A stretch of 64,000 nucleotides of DNA from Planctomycetaceae bacterium (GCA_012719125.1 JAAYAY010000072.1:1-64000), one strand, 5' to 3'; counted from the stretch's first letter, positions 44,414-53,030 are shown. Numbers and translations are program-made. The notes: generated from the sequence alone by a model not told the origin.

Positions 44414-44581
44414 ATGAGCCGGAAACTCATCTATATCGGAATGATCCTCGGCGGCTGGGCGGGCTGGTGGCTGGGTGATCGCATTGGCTTGGGCCTTATG
44501 GGTAGCCTCCTCGTAAGCACTGTGGGTAGCTTCGCCGGTGTGTATCTCGCCTGGCGGCTCACGCAAGATTACCTGGACTAA
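44414..44581 (+). CDS. Small (55-residue) membrane protein
   Basis: Two tight hydrophobic segments with Gly-Trp motifs: LIYIGMILGGWAGWWLGDRI and GLMGSLLVSTVGSFAGVYLAW. The protein ends RLTQDYLD. The ATG at 44414 lies eight bases after the YqjE-like stop, so it is the last gene of the small membrane-protein operon. No family recognised; glycine-zipper-like packing is likely. Confidence 0.6.
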   Translation: MSRKLIYIGMILGGWAGWWLGDRIGLGLMGSLLVSTVGSFAGVYLAWRLTQDYLD

Positions 44582-44598
44582 CATCTTCTCCCTCCGTC

Positions 44599-44633
44599 AT
44601 TCCCGCGCAGGCGGGAATCCAGACACTCGGCAA
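44599..44633. repeat. ATTCCCGC hairpin plus shared 21-base word
   Basis: ATTCCCGC and GCGGGAAT at 44599-44618 form an 8-bp hairpin just after the small operon, possibly its terminator. The overlapping stretch 44613-44633 recurs exactly at 50018-50038 (GGGAATCCAGACACTCGGCA and one further base). Confidence 0.55.
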
Positions 44634-44732
44634 ACAACACTGGCCCAGATCATTCACAAGCCTCTGTTGATTACTCGTAGTTCGTTGTAGGCAAACAGCC
44701 TGAAAACAGACCTCGCAGAGACGCTATGTATT

Positions 44733-44814
44733 GGGTGGCACGCCCAGAACGTAGCGATGGGCGTGGTGACCCCTGACCATCCACGCCCATCGCTGCGCTC
44801 TGAGCGTGCCACCC
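44733..44814. repeat. 34-base-arm inverted repeat
   Basis: Arms 44733-44766 and 44781-44814 pair with only three mismatches around a 14-base loop. Key words are GGGTGGCACGC at the outer end and GATGGGCGTGG at the inner end. It lies in the 359-base gap before the radical SAM gene. Confidence 0.8.
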
Positions 44815-44875
44815 ATGAATCATCCGGGCCACATTCCGGCATTCCGGTTGCTCCAGGGGAATAATTTCTGCAACA

Positions 44876-44944
44876 ATGGTATCTAACAACAGAGAGCCCC
44901 TTGAGTCGAAAACCATCCGGACTAAGTTCAACGGTGTCCCGTGA
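44876..44944 (+). CDS. 22-codon ORF overlapping the radical SAM start
   Basis: A 22-residue peptide (MVSNNREPLESK, then a basic half ending FNGVP). Its TGA (44942-44944) overlaps the GTG start of the radical SAM gene in a GTGA arrangement typical of translational coupling. AGGGGA lies 15 bases upstream, further than ideal. It could be a leader that couples translation or, less likely, a modified precursor peptide. It has no Cys or Tyr. Confidence 0.35.
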   Translation: MVSNNREPLESKTIRTKFNGVP

Positions 44945-46341
44945 TTGGTCTGCCAGTCGACAAACAGTCGGAATGTCCGCGCGTCCGGCCACCGGACTAC
45001 TCAAACCACCGAGGTGATCGCTGTCTGCTCGTTTGGCGCGATATTCCGCACTGGATGGTCGTTGATACCGAGTTATACGAGTTACTTCTGAGGCTCGACG
45101 GCAGCCGGACCCTGGATCAGGCTTTGGCAGAACTGCGTGTCGCTCGAAGAGAGCGTCGAGCGGCACGACAGGTGATTGAATCGCTCGGCAAGCGAGGCAT
45201 CGTCGCCGCCGGCGAGACGGCATTTCCTTCGCCCGCTCATGACGAGACCGAAATCCGTCTCGAAAACGTTGCCGTCAACCTCACGTCTCGCTGCAATCTG
45301 CGCTGCCCGTGCTGCTACAACCTTTCGCGGTTGTCGACGAGTGCTCATGGGGAGTTGGAACCTGCCGAGATCATCGCCTTTCTCGATTCCGTGCGACCGG
45401 CGCTCAGCGAGCAACCGACTCTGGCGATTCTGGGCGGCGAGCCGTTGCTTCGGCCCGACGCGCTTGTCGAAGTGGCACGTTGCGCTCGTTCACAGGGTTT
45501 CGCGGTCCAGGTTTCGACCAACGGAGTCCTGGTCTCGGCCCCGTTTGCCCGGCGTGCGGCCGAGATCGGTCTGGAGGTGCAGGTCTCCCTCGACGGCCCC
45601 ACGGCGGCGATCAACGGGCAACTGCGTCCCGCCGGCAGCTTTGACCAGGCCGTGGAAGGGGTGCGAACGCTCGTTGAACACGGCGTTGATACGACGATCA
45701 GTATGGTATGTCACCAGAGCAGCCTGGAACACCTCGAGGCGTACTACGAACTGGGACTGGAATTGGGGGTGAATCAGGTCCGGTTCATCCCGTTGAAACG
45801 AATCGGCGGTGCGCTCGACCGGCAGAACATGCCTGTACCGACCCTGGAAATCGTCGAGAAGGCGAAGTCGCTGTTCGACCGCCGTCCGGAGTTCATTCCG
45901 TTGGCCGGCCTGGATGCGTTCTCAATCCTCGCGGGCTCTTGCTCTTGCGGGATTCGCCGAGTTTCGTGTGGCACGGGCCGGCAGACCGTGCTGCTCGACG
46001 CCGACGGTTCACTCTACCCGTGCTTGAACCTGAACCGGCCGGAGTTCTGCCTGGGCAACATTCGCAGCTCCCGGTTTGACTTCGCCCGCCTTTGGGCCGA
46101 ATCACCGGTTCTCCAGCAGGTCCGAGACAGGACCGGCATCGACGACGCCGAATCGGCCTGTCGAAGCTGCACGGTTCGTTACTGGTGCCTGGGCGGTTGC
46201 CGTGGTGAGAACTATGCCGTCTCTGGACGCCTGAACGGCCGAGCGCCCAATTGCCGCGACCAAAGGGCGGCAATCCTCGAAATGATGTGGATTCTTGCCG
46301 AGAGACCCGAGTTGCGGCGGCGTGTGACGCCGCGGTGCTGA
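44941..46341 (+). CDS. Radical SAM/SPASM protein with N-terminal PqqD-like domain
   Basis: A 466-residue putative peptide-modifying enzyme. Residues about 28-92 (LLVWRDIPHWMVVDTELYELLLRL, in part; TLDQALAEL) match the PqqD/RRE fold that binds leader peptides. The radical SAM [4Fe-4S] motif CNLRCPCC is near residue 118, followed by LGGEPLLRPD and VSLDGP. The C-terminal SPASM region has the cysteine array CSCGIRRVSCG, LYPCLNLN, CLGNI, ACRSCTVRYWCLGGC and CRD. Members mature RiPPs or act on proteins. The GTG start overlaps a 22-codon ORF. A pseudopilin-like membrane protein follows 11 bases after the stop and may be linked to it. Confidence 0.88.
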   Translation: MIGLPVDKQSECPRVRPPDYSNHRGDRCLLVWRDIPHWMVVDTELYELLLRLDGSRTLDQALAELRVARRERRAARQVIESLGKRGIVAAGETAFPSPAHDETEIRLENVAVNLTSRCNLRCPCCYNLSRLSTSAHGELEPAEIIAFLDSVRPALSEQPTLAILGGEPLLRPDALVEVARCARSQGFAVQVSTNGVLVSAPFARRAAEIGLEVQVSLDGPTAAINGQLRPAGSFDQAVEGVRTLVEHGVDTTISMVCHQSSLEHLEAYYELGLELGVNQVRFIPLKRIGGALDRQNMPVPTLEIVEKAKSLFDRRPEFIPLAGLDAFSILAGSCSCGIRRVSCGTGRQTVLLDADGSLYPCLNLNRPEFCLGNIRSSRFDFARLWAESPVLQQVRDRTGIDDAESACRSCTVRYWCLGGCRGENYAVSGRLNGRAPNCRDQRAAILEMMWILAERPELRRRVTPRC

Positions 46342-46352
46342 AGGGAGGTGGG

Positions 46353-46904
46353 ATGATGAAGGTCTATGCCGAGAGCCTGGTGCCGCCGAAGGTGCCGTTC
46401 ATCCACTTGGGCTACGTTGCCATCAAGGGGGCTGTCAGCGGCGCGATCGATTCGGCCCTGGGGATAGGCGGGCTGCTTCTGGGCGGTGCGATTCTTGCTG
46501 CCGCGATCGTTGCCCATAGCCGAACCCCAGGAGGCAACTCGGGCGCCGGCAAGGCCGCGATGGTTGTCGGGGCCATCTTTCTGGCATTCGCCGTCGCCTA
46601 CGGCGGAATCGTCATTTCCTTCAACACCAACGTGAATCAGATTGAGGCGACGATGGACAGAATGCAGGGGATCGCCGAGAAGATGCAGGAACAAATTGCG
46701 GCAGGAGAATCCGTTCCGACGAGCATGGAGGCGATCCAGAGCCGATTGGGTTTGTCGGACAGCGACATGCTCGACTCATGGGGGCATCCGCTCACCATGC
46801 GGCAGGAAGCAGATGATGACGTCTCCCTGACCTTACTCGTCAGCGCAGGCGCCGACGGCCGCATGGAGACCTCCGACGACTTCGATTTTCCGATCAATCC
46901 ATAG
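46353..46904 (+). CDS. Membrane protein with GspG-like C-terminal domain
   Basis: A 183-residue protein. A hydrophobic N-terminal half has two helices (IGGLLLGGAILAAAIVAH and AAMVVGAIFLAFAVAYGG). The rest is extracytoplasmic. The end, DSWGHPLTMRQEADD then LLVSAGADGRMETSDDFDF, closely follows the tail of type II secretion major pseudopilin GspG (DPWG... SxGxDGxxGTxDDI), where Asp residues bind calcium. The prepilin cleavage motif is absent. The start at 46353 has AAGGGAGGTGGG immediately upstream, and the gene lies 11 bases after the radical SAM stop, so it could be that enzyme's substrate or partner. Confidence 0.62.
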   Translation: MMKVYAESLVPPKVPFIHLGYVAIKGAVSGAIDSALGIGGLLLGGAILAAAIVAHSRTPGGNSGAGKAAMVVGAIFLAFAVAYGGIVISFNTNVNQIEATMDRMQGIAEKMQEQIAAGESVPTSMEAIQSRLGLSDSDMLDSWGHPLTMRQEADDDVSLTLLVSAGADGRMETSDDFDFPINP

Positions 46905-46911
46905 TCGAAGT

Positions 46912-48096
46912 TCACCGACCGGCACGCGGTCCGCTTCCCTGTCCCCCGCTGCTCCGGATTTCCCGGACGACCTCAGACAGCGATTCCGGCTCCTCGAACA
47001 GCTCGAATCGCACGTCTCCAAGTCCTTCACGCACGGCCGTGAACCGAGGGCCGTCGCCGGCCTCGCCGGTCACGTTGCGGATGAACAGGCCGACCACTTG
47101 CCCGGCGTGCTTCCGGGCGACCTTGGCGTAGATCTCGGGGTCCTGTTCCCCCGAGTCGCCCACGAGGATGAAACGCCGCTGCGGATAGGCCGCCAGGATC
47201 GCTTCAATGGCCGGTAGCTTGTGGGCCTCTTGCGACACGAGCACGGTGGCCATCGACCGGACCTTCAAGCGAAACCGCTTCAGATGCATTGAACCCTTGG
47301 GAAATCCCTCGTCCTCCAGAAACTCGGCCAGCGGCAGGTAGAGCTGCCAGGGACTGCCCGACACATAGTGAAAGGCCATCCCCTGCTCGGCCGAGCGGCC
47401 AAACAACCCCGGCATGCCGGCCACGGGCTGGAACTTCCGCAGAAACGTGTTGGCGAGCAGCGCCTTGCGATCGCCCACGGCGCTGTGTTTGATCGTGTCG
47501 TCGATATCCGAAATGATCGACAGGCCCGCCGGCTCGATCAGTTGCACCCGCCCCTGGAACCGCCGTTCGTCCGACCGCGGCATCACGGCCTCGAACGGGA
47601 GCCACCGGCCGTCCTTGTCGGTCTCAACAAGCTGCTTGACGTCGTCGTCGGCAAGCAGGAGCGTCGCCTGAAAGTGACCGTTGGCCTCCGAAGTGCCCGC
47701 GGCATACGCTCGATCTCCAATCCGAACAAAGATCTCCTTTCCCCCTTCGTTATCGACCAGAAACAGCCGCAGCCGGCGGTCCAGAAACTCCGACTTGACG
47801 CCGTCCGCCTCCAATCCCAGCGTCTTGCGAACCGAGACCGCCACCGCTCCCCGCCGCCATGAATCCTCTTCCGGCTCGTAGACGATCCCATGAATCGGCA
47901 GTCTCCACGTGCCGTGCTTCTCGTCGTAGCTGCCGCAAGTCCGATAGAAGACCACCTCCTCGTCGGCACGGATAGAAGAGCGGACCGTCCCCAGTTCCTT
48001 GGTCACCGACTGGTCCTCCGGCGGTTCAGCGCCCGCTCCGTACTCCGCCGACAGCAGCAGAGCGATTGTCGCCAGGAGTCGGAAGTTTGGGTGCAT
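46912..48096 (-). CDS. App1-like phosphatidate phosphatase (DUF2183)
   Basis: A 394-residue exported protein with a signal peptide (LLATIALLLSAEYGAGA). The catalytic DxDxT motif of the HAD-like App1 family is SDIDDTIKHS near residue 195. It is followed by GMPGLFGRSAEQGMAFHYVSGSPWQLY and the distal ILVGDSGEQDPEIYAKVARKHAGQV, all typical of DUF2183. App1 in yeast is a phosphatidate phosphatase; the bacterial substrate is unknown. It converges with the GspG-like gene across seven bases. Confidence 0.85.
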   Translation of the reverse strand: MHPNFRLLATIALLLSAEYGAGAEPPEDQSVTKELGTVRSSIRADEEVVFYRTCGSYDEKHGTWRLPIHGIVYEPEEDSWRRGAVAVSVRKTLGLEADGVKSEFLDRRLRLFLVDNEGGKEIFVRIGDRAYAAGTSEANGHFQATLLLADDDVKQLVETDKDGRWLPFEAVMPRSDERRFQGRVQLIEPAGLSIISDIDDTIKHSAVGDRKALLANTFLRKFQPVAGMPGLFGRSAEQGMAFHYVSGSPWQLYLPLAEFLEDEGFPKGSMHLKRFRLKVRSMATVLVSQEAHKLPAIEAILAAYPQRRFILVGDSGEQDPEIYAKVARKHAGQVVGLFIRNVTGEAGDGPRFTAVREGLGDVRFELFEEPESLSEVVREIRSSGGQGSGPRAGR

Positions 48097-48370
48097 TGGG
48101 TCGCTCGCGTCGGCGTGGAGTGGGTTGTCTGCCCGTATTCTAGCCCGTCAGCCGCATGGCGAGAAAGGAGTTGAGTCGCGGGGATCTCTTCGGTGTCGAC
48201 TATGCCGGAGGGAATGGGTAGCCGTGTGGATCGCGTGGGATTTACCTGGGGGCGGGGGAAGGTACGGACCGTTTGATTCCGCGGTGCCTTGATTCGACGA
48301 TCGGTGGTTTTTCGAGGTGTCCCGAAAGACCTGCAACTGGATGTGACTCTGACACCAGAAATCGGCCCCA

Positions 48371-49069
48371 TCAAGCCTGGGGCTTTTGGAACACTGATTC
48401 GACTCCGAATCGCCTCTCTCCATCCGGCCCCAGCTTGAGCGGAGCTTTCTCAGGTAGTGAGCCTGAGTCGGTCGATTGCGAATCCCGTTCTGTGCTCATG
48501 TCTACCTTTGGCACGAACAGCGGATCACGTGTCTTTGACCGATAGAAGAAGAACATCCATGCGTAGAGCCAGCCGTAGAGTACAAGATATATTACCTGGA
48601 AAACCCCGAAAGCGACGAAGCGGCGAAACAGGTCCGCTTCAACGGGGTGAGATACATAGCGGAGGACAGAGAAATACATGTCCATCCCATCAACGAAGTA
48701 TGCGAGTGGAAGCAACTTGGTCATTGCCCAACGTGCTCGTCGGCTTACACACACAAGGCCCAGCGTTACAGGTGTCCAGAACAGGAATCTCCCTGTGCTG
48801 ACAATCAACCACGTCCAGACCGTCGCTTGAAGTGGCAGTAGCGAAGCAGTGAGGTGGAGTTCCTGGGATCGCACCGTTATCTCATCAAGAAGAACAATAT
48901 CCAGCACGGCGCGCATGTTCCGAAAGGCGGACAAGTGAAGGAATACCGTGCTCGCGACGAAGAACGCGTGGACCAGCGTGGTTCGTGATGAAGCGTTGGT
49001 TTTCCGAGCGGCCACCAGAGCGCAAGAGCCGATCAGAAGAGCGAAGAACGTGTGGTAAAGCAGGCTCAT
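48371..49069 (-). CDS. Multi-pass membrane protein of unknown function
   Basis: A 232-residue protein with about five or six hydrophobic segments (YHTFFALLIGSCALVAA, LVHAFFVASTVFLHLSA, LQATVWTWLIVSTGRFLFW, FGVFQVIYLVLYGWLYAWMFFFY). It has a polar C-terminal tail of about 50 residues. No family motif was recognised. GC and third-position GC are lower than in neighbouring housekeeping genes, which may mean recent acquisition. It stands alone, 274 bases from the App1-like gene. Confidence 0.6.
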   Translation of the reverse strand: MSLLYHTFFALLIGSCALVAARKTNASSRTTLVHAFFVASTVFLHLSAFRNMRAVLDIVLLDEITVRSQELHLTASLLPLQATVWTWLIVSTGRFLFWTPVTLGLVCVSRRARWAMTKLLPLAYFVDGMDMYFSVLRYVSHPVEADLFRRFVAFGVFQVIYLVLYGWLYAWMFFFYRSKTRDPLFVPKVDMSTERDSQSTDSGSLPEKAPLKLGPDGERRFGVESVFQKPQA

Positions 49070-49339
49070 CGTTTCTAGCTCGTTTGGCTGATCATGTGAG
49101 CGGAGATCGAAGTCAGTTCAGGATGGGGGCAACAGTCTCGTTCCGAGAAAACGTCAAATCGCCTTCACTGCGCCGGGTCAACTCCGGACATCGCACGGGC
49201 CGGTGGGCCTGGGCAGAATCGGTCCATGCCAAGGCGTTGCCGAATCGTGGACGACCGCAAAAGACCTCTTGCGGCAGAGCCACCCAGGTTGCCAGAACCT
49301 GGGCCACCAGCGAAACCTTGCAGCGTTGGGCGACAAGCG

Positions 49340-49831
49340 TCAGTCATCGTTTGGGCCGAAGGAAAGGATCCTGGGGCCGTTGTCGTCATCATCCACTGGC
49401 CCCCCGAACTCATCGAGGCCATATTCCGCGAGTAGATCACCGAGGCTGCCAAATGCCTCGATTCGCACGACGACTTCAGGGTCGGCCTGACCGCTTCGAA
49501 TGAACCCTATTGGGCCATCGGAGTCATCGTGGCTGATTTCCCAATCAACTCGGTGATCTCGCGACAATTGGCACAAAACGTCCAAAGCATCTTGCACGGT
49601 GCCGTCAGGCAAGCCTTCTGACATGGCTGAGGCGACGTCATCGGGATGGGGCATGAAATTCGGTTTGCTGCCCCCCATCATGTGGCCGTCATCGTCACCG
49701 CCGAAAAAAGACACAGGTTCGCAACTCAGCCATGTGCGCCCACGGCAGAGTTTCGTGCAGCTTGCATCGATCGCTACTCGCGTTGACGGGTCAACCGGTT
49801 CGGTGGTTCGATAGTAGACCGTGAATCCCAC
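49340..49831 (-). CDS. Hypothetical soluble protein
   Basis: A 163-residue protein. The GTG at 49831 starts the first ordered segment (GFTVYYRTTEPVDPSTRV); the frame stays open for 45 codons upstream, but that part is low-complexity and proline/serine-rich. The protein is acidic, ends with a run of aspartates (VDDDDNGPRILSFGPNDD) and has a small beta-alpha pattern (DGTVQDALDVLCQLSRDHRVDWEISHD, in part). No family recognised. Confidence 0.55.
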   Translation of the reverse strand: MGFTVYYRTTEPVDPSTRVAIDASCTKLCRGRTWLSCEPVSFFGGDDDGHMMGGSKPNFMPHPDDVASAMSEGLPDGTVQDALDVLCQLSRDHRVDWEISHDDSDGPIGFIRSGQADPEVVVRIEAFGSLGDLLAEYGLDEFGGPVDDDDNGPRILSFGPNDD

Positions 49832-50156
49832 AGTATGTTCCTTGAATGCGGAGTCTGGTGCGGCATGGGGTTTGCTATCTGGTGATTCTAGCAGACGAGG
49901 GGAAATGCGAGAAGCAGTTTCTGGTGAGTTGAGGCTGGGATGCCGACCGTCTGCGGGGAGTCCCATCGAACCTTCGGTTCTCGATTTCGCAAATCACCTC
50001 GTTACTGTCACCCAGCCGGGAATCCAGACACTCGGCAACCCCCAGGAACTATACGACCACTCTCTCGATTCACTTCACGAGTAGCCTCCGGCGCGTGGCC
50101 CCGACTCATCCCTCCACGCACCCCTCTCACTCATCCGGGGGTGTTCAAAAAACCTC

Positions 50157-50184
50157 TTGACTTTCGCGGCTCAATATGTATACT
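50157..50184 (+). promoter_or_regulatory. Near-consensus sigma70 promoter with overlapping palindrome
   Basis: TTGACT at 50157-50162 and TATACT at 50179-50184 with a 16-base spacer. The -10 overlaps TGTATACTAACGTACA at 50177-50192, a TGTA...TACA dyad that could be an operator. No normal-sized gene lies downstream on this strand. Confidence 0.6.
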
Positions 50185-50239
50185 AACGTACACTTGTGAG
50201 TAATACCCTTCTTCTGCGCCACAAGAACTGCGCGCAACA

Positions 50240-50365
50240 ATGTCAACAACGCAAACAACGCAAACAATGACAACAATGCAAAGAACGCAGCCAACACCGT
50301 ATTCACCACGCCCACAACAACTCCCCTGCCGACCCGAGATATTGGCAGAATCGATCACGCGTTGA
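50240..50365 (+). CDS. 41-residue ORF downstream of a strong promoter
   Basis: A 41-residue peptide starting MSTTQTTQTMTTMQRTQPTP with a basic and proline-rich second half ending ILAESITR. It lies about 50 bases downstream of the promoter at 50157. No Shine-Dalgarno stands out. It may be the preserved 5' end of a degraded gene, since its first part is low-complexity. Confidence 0.25.
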   Translation: MSTTQTTQTMTTMQRTQPTPYSPRPQQLPCRPEILAESITR

Positions 50366-50443
50366 CCAACTCTCGACCCCATCTTTCTGTCATCAATCTT
50401 TCTGTCCGAGACCCCCTTGTACTACCTCCGACCCAGTTCCCCC

Positions 50444-52969
50444 TCACCCGCCGCACTGCTTCAGAAGCGCCAGAAAATCGCCCTTCAGCTTCGCGCCGCC
50501 CATCTCGGGGTGAAGAAGCTGAACCAGCGCGATGATCTTCCGCGTCTGCTCCGGGTTGCCCAACCGGTAATGAAGCAAGGCAACCGAGTACTTCGCCCGA
50601 TACCAGCGCGGCGTCGCCGGAGACGAGCGCTTTTCGATCGTCCGCCACAGGCTGAGCGCCCGCTCCACCGAACGGCGATCGTTGGCCAACGTCAGCATGC
50701 CGGCCAGCTCTTCCTGAACGGCCCCGTCGTCGGGGTGCTTCTGGCCAAGCTGTTCGTAGACCGCCAGGGCGTCGGCGGTCCGTCCGGCGTCGCGCAGGGC
50801 TCGCGCCGAAAGCCGCTGGAGCGTGAGAAGCTGATCGGCCGTGAACAGATCGGCCTGGCGGCGGAGCAGATCGATCGTCTGCAGTTGAAGACTGGCCAGC
50901 TCGCCGCGAACCTCCGGGCTCGCCTCAGTGGCCAGGCCGGCCAGCCCTTCGAGCACGGCCAGCAGCCGCTCCTTCGATCCCCCGGAGATCTGGTCGAGCA
51001 GTGTGGCCGCTTCAAGCCGCCGCCCTTGTCCGGCCAGGGCGCAAACCCGCAACGACTGGGCCGCCGATCGCCACTCCTCCGGCGCCTCGGTCGTCCCGGA
51101 AAGCGCGGCAACCAGCAGTTCTTCCGCCCGATCGAACCCTCGAGCCTTGCCGTGAAGCCAGAACTCGGCGGCTTCCAGCACGGCCTGCCGGGCCAGCGGG
51201 CTCCAGCGTTCCGGCGGACGCCCGTCCGGCCGGAGCACCAGCGACTCGAACCAGCGGGCCGCTTCCTGGGCGATCGGCTCGACCGGCTCCGCCGCCTCGC
51301 GAGCCTCTTCCAGCCGATTCCGGTAGCACTCGTGCACGGCCCCGATCACTTCGCCGAATCGATCGAAGTCCGGCGCGATCTGCTGGTAAAGCGCGATTGC
51401 GTCCTGCCATTTCGATTGCGATTGAAGCACGCGGGCGAGCTGCCACCGTGCGCTGTCGGCAGTCGTGCTGGTGGGCCACAATCGCAGGTGCTCCTGCAAG
51501 AGTCCGACGAAGGCGTCGAACGCGCCGGGCGCTTCGGACTGAGCGATTTCGGCGGCCTCCCGGATTGCCAGTTGATGGGCCTCGGGGGCCTTGGTATTGG
51601 CGGCACAGGCCGCGGCCAAATCGCGATAGCGTTTGAGAGCCTCGGCATGCCGTCTGCGCTGGCGCTCGATCGTGGCGGCCAGGAAGGCATACTGGAAGGC
51701 CCCGGCCGAATCGTTCTGCTGGCGAGCCAGGTCGGCCGCTTCGTCGTAGGTGGCAAGGGCCTCGTCAAACTGGCCGCTCAAGTAGGCATTCTCGGCCGCT
51801 TGAGCCCACATCTCCAGGCTCCCGCCGCCCGGCCCCGTTTTCAGCGAGTTGGCCAGGAGCAGCTTCGTCCGGCGGCTCCAATAAGGACCGTGGACTTCCG
51901 CAATCCGCTCGGCCAGGGCCACGGCTGCCTTCTGCCACTGCTCGGCCGTTTCTTTTTGCCCGCCTGCCTCGGCCGCCTGCCACGCCGCCAGGGCGGCTTC
52001 CAGCCGGGCAAAATCGAGCTCGGGAGTGGAAAGCCCGCGAATCTGGTTGGCCTCCCGAACGGCATTCTCCAGGTCGCCGCCGGCCAGCGCCAGCCGAATT
52101 CCCTCGGCCGTCAATCGGTCCGACAACTGGCCGCTCGGTCCAAGTGCCTTTGCCGCTTCGATCTTGGCGGCGGCCGCAGGATAATCCTTGAGGAGTCGCA
52201 GACAAACGATCTCGTCGATCCGGCTCGGCCACGACAGCGGCTCCTTCGGATCGAGCTTGGCCAGATCGTCGAGCAGGGCCACCGCCTGAGTCAGAGCGTT
52301 GGCTCGATCGGGGCTGTCCTCGGGATAGCAGAGTGCCTGATTTCGCAGCGCCCGGGCAGTCTGATACTGAATCTGCTTCTGCAGCGTCGCCAGTTGGTAG
52401 AGGGTCAGTTCGCCCGGCGTCTCGCTTCGCTGCCGCCCCGGCATGCTCCGTTCTCGCAGGGTATCGGCCACGTGCCGGCCCAGTTCTTCCAGCGTGCGCA
52501 GGGTGTCGCGCAGCAGGATGCGTGCCTCTTCGAGCCGGGGCCGGCCGTCGACCAGCACTTCGGCCTCCTGCCGGCCCAGTTCTCCCCGCGCCACCTGGGC
52601 CAGGGCCCCCTGGGTTCGGACCAGGTAGAGACGCGGATGCTCCGGATACTGATCGGCGAACTGATCGGTGACCTCCCACGCCCGGCGCCAATACTCCTCT
52701 CGCTCGTCGGGCGGAGCATACAGCGCCCGGTCGACCAGCGTGACCGACAGCTCGGCCACCAACTCGCTGCGGCGGACGTCCGACAAGCCCTCTTCCGCAA
52801 GTCGGCTCAGGCAGTAGTTTTCGGCCAGTTGGTAGAGACCACGCTCTCTCAAACCGGCCAGGAACCTGGCATCGTCCCAGTCGTCGGCGATGACCGGACC
52901 GGCGAGGGAAGCAAGCAGGATTACCAGCAGTGGCACACGGTGTTTCACACGCAAGGGCTCCAGATACAT
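50444..52969 (-). CDS. Exported TPR-repeat protein of the Exb/Tol-like cluster
   Basis: An 841-residue protein. The ATG at 52969 is chosen because it starts a signal peptide (HRVPLLVILLASLAGPVIA). The rest consists of tetratricopeptide-type helical pairs, for example AYLSGQFDEALATYDEAADLA, WQDAIALYQQIAPDFDRF and RTADALAVYEQLGQKHPDDG. In planctomycete genomes similar large TPR proteins accompany ExbB/ExbD genes, and they probably act in the periplasm. It is the last gene of the cluster, 61 bases after an exbD stop. Confidence 0.82.
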   Translation of the reverse strand: MYLEPLRVKHRVPLLVILLASLAGPVIADDWDDARFLAGLRERGLYQLAENYCLSRLAEEGLSDVRRSELVAELSVTLVDRALYAPPDEREEYWRRAWEVTDQFADQYPEHPRLYLVRTQGALAQVARGELGRQEAEVLVDGRPRLEEARILLRDTLRTLEELGRHVADTLRERSMPGRQRSETPGELTLYQLATLQKQIQYQTARALRNQALCYPEDSPDRANALTQAVALLDDLAKLDPKEPLSWPSRIDEIVCLRLLKDYPAAAAKIEAAKALGPSGQLSDRLTAEGIRLALAGGDLENAVREANQIRGLSTPELDFARLEAALAAWQAAEAGGQKETAEQWQKAAVALAERIAEVHGPYWSRRTKLLLANSLKTGPGGGSLEMWAQAAENAYLSGQFDEALATYDEAADLARQQNDSAGAFQYAFLAATIERQRRRHAEALKRYRDLAAACAANTKAPEAHQLAIREAAEIAQSEAPGAFDAFVGLLQEHLRLWPTSTTADSARWQLARVLQSQSKWQDAIALYQQIAPDFDRFGEVIGAVHECYRNRLEEAREAAEPVEPIAQEAARWFESLVLRPDGRPPERWSPLARQAVLEAAEFWLHGKARGFDRAEELLVAALSGTTEAPEEWRSAAQSLRVCALAGQGRRLEAATLLDQISGGSKERLLAVLEGLAGLATEASPEVRGELASLQLQTIDLLRRQADLFTADQLLTLQRLSARALRDAGRTADALAVYEQLGQKHPDDGAVQEELAGMLTLANDRRSVERALSLWRTIEKRSSPATPRWYRAKYSVALLHYRLGNPEQTRKIIALVQLLHPEMGGAKLKGDFLALLKQCGG

Positions 52970-53030
52970 GGTTCTGAGGATCCCAGGATCCGTTTGGAGC
53001 ATTCGGGTTTCTGGTCTTGGAGGTTCCTTG

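Larger units (their letters stand above)
49832..50443. other. 612-base region without a conventional gene
   Basis: It contains the 50018-50038 copy of the word shared with 44613-44633, a near-consensus plus-strand promoter at 50157-50184, a 42-codon ORF at 50240-50365 whose first half is built from AACAACGCA-type repeats, and a repeated ATCTTTCTGTC at 50381-50405. No longer coding frame is credible. The region looks like the remains of a gene or a small-RNA locus. Confidence 0.5.

Noticed and set aside
44671-44931. 86-residue minus-strand ORF as a RiPP precursor for the radical SAM enzyme
   Set aside because: It is antisense, runs through the 34-bp hairpin and has no leader-like or core-like pattern.
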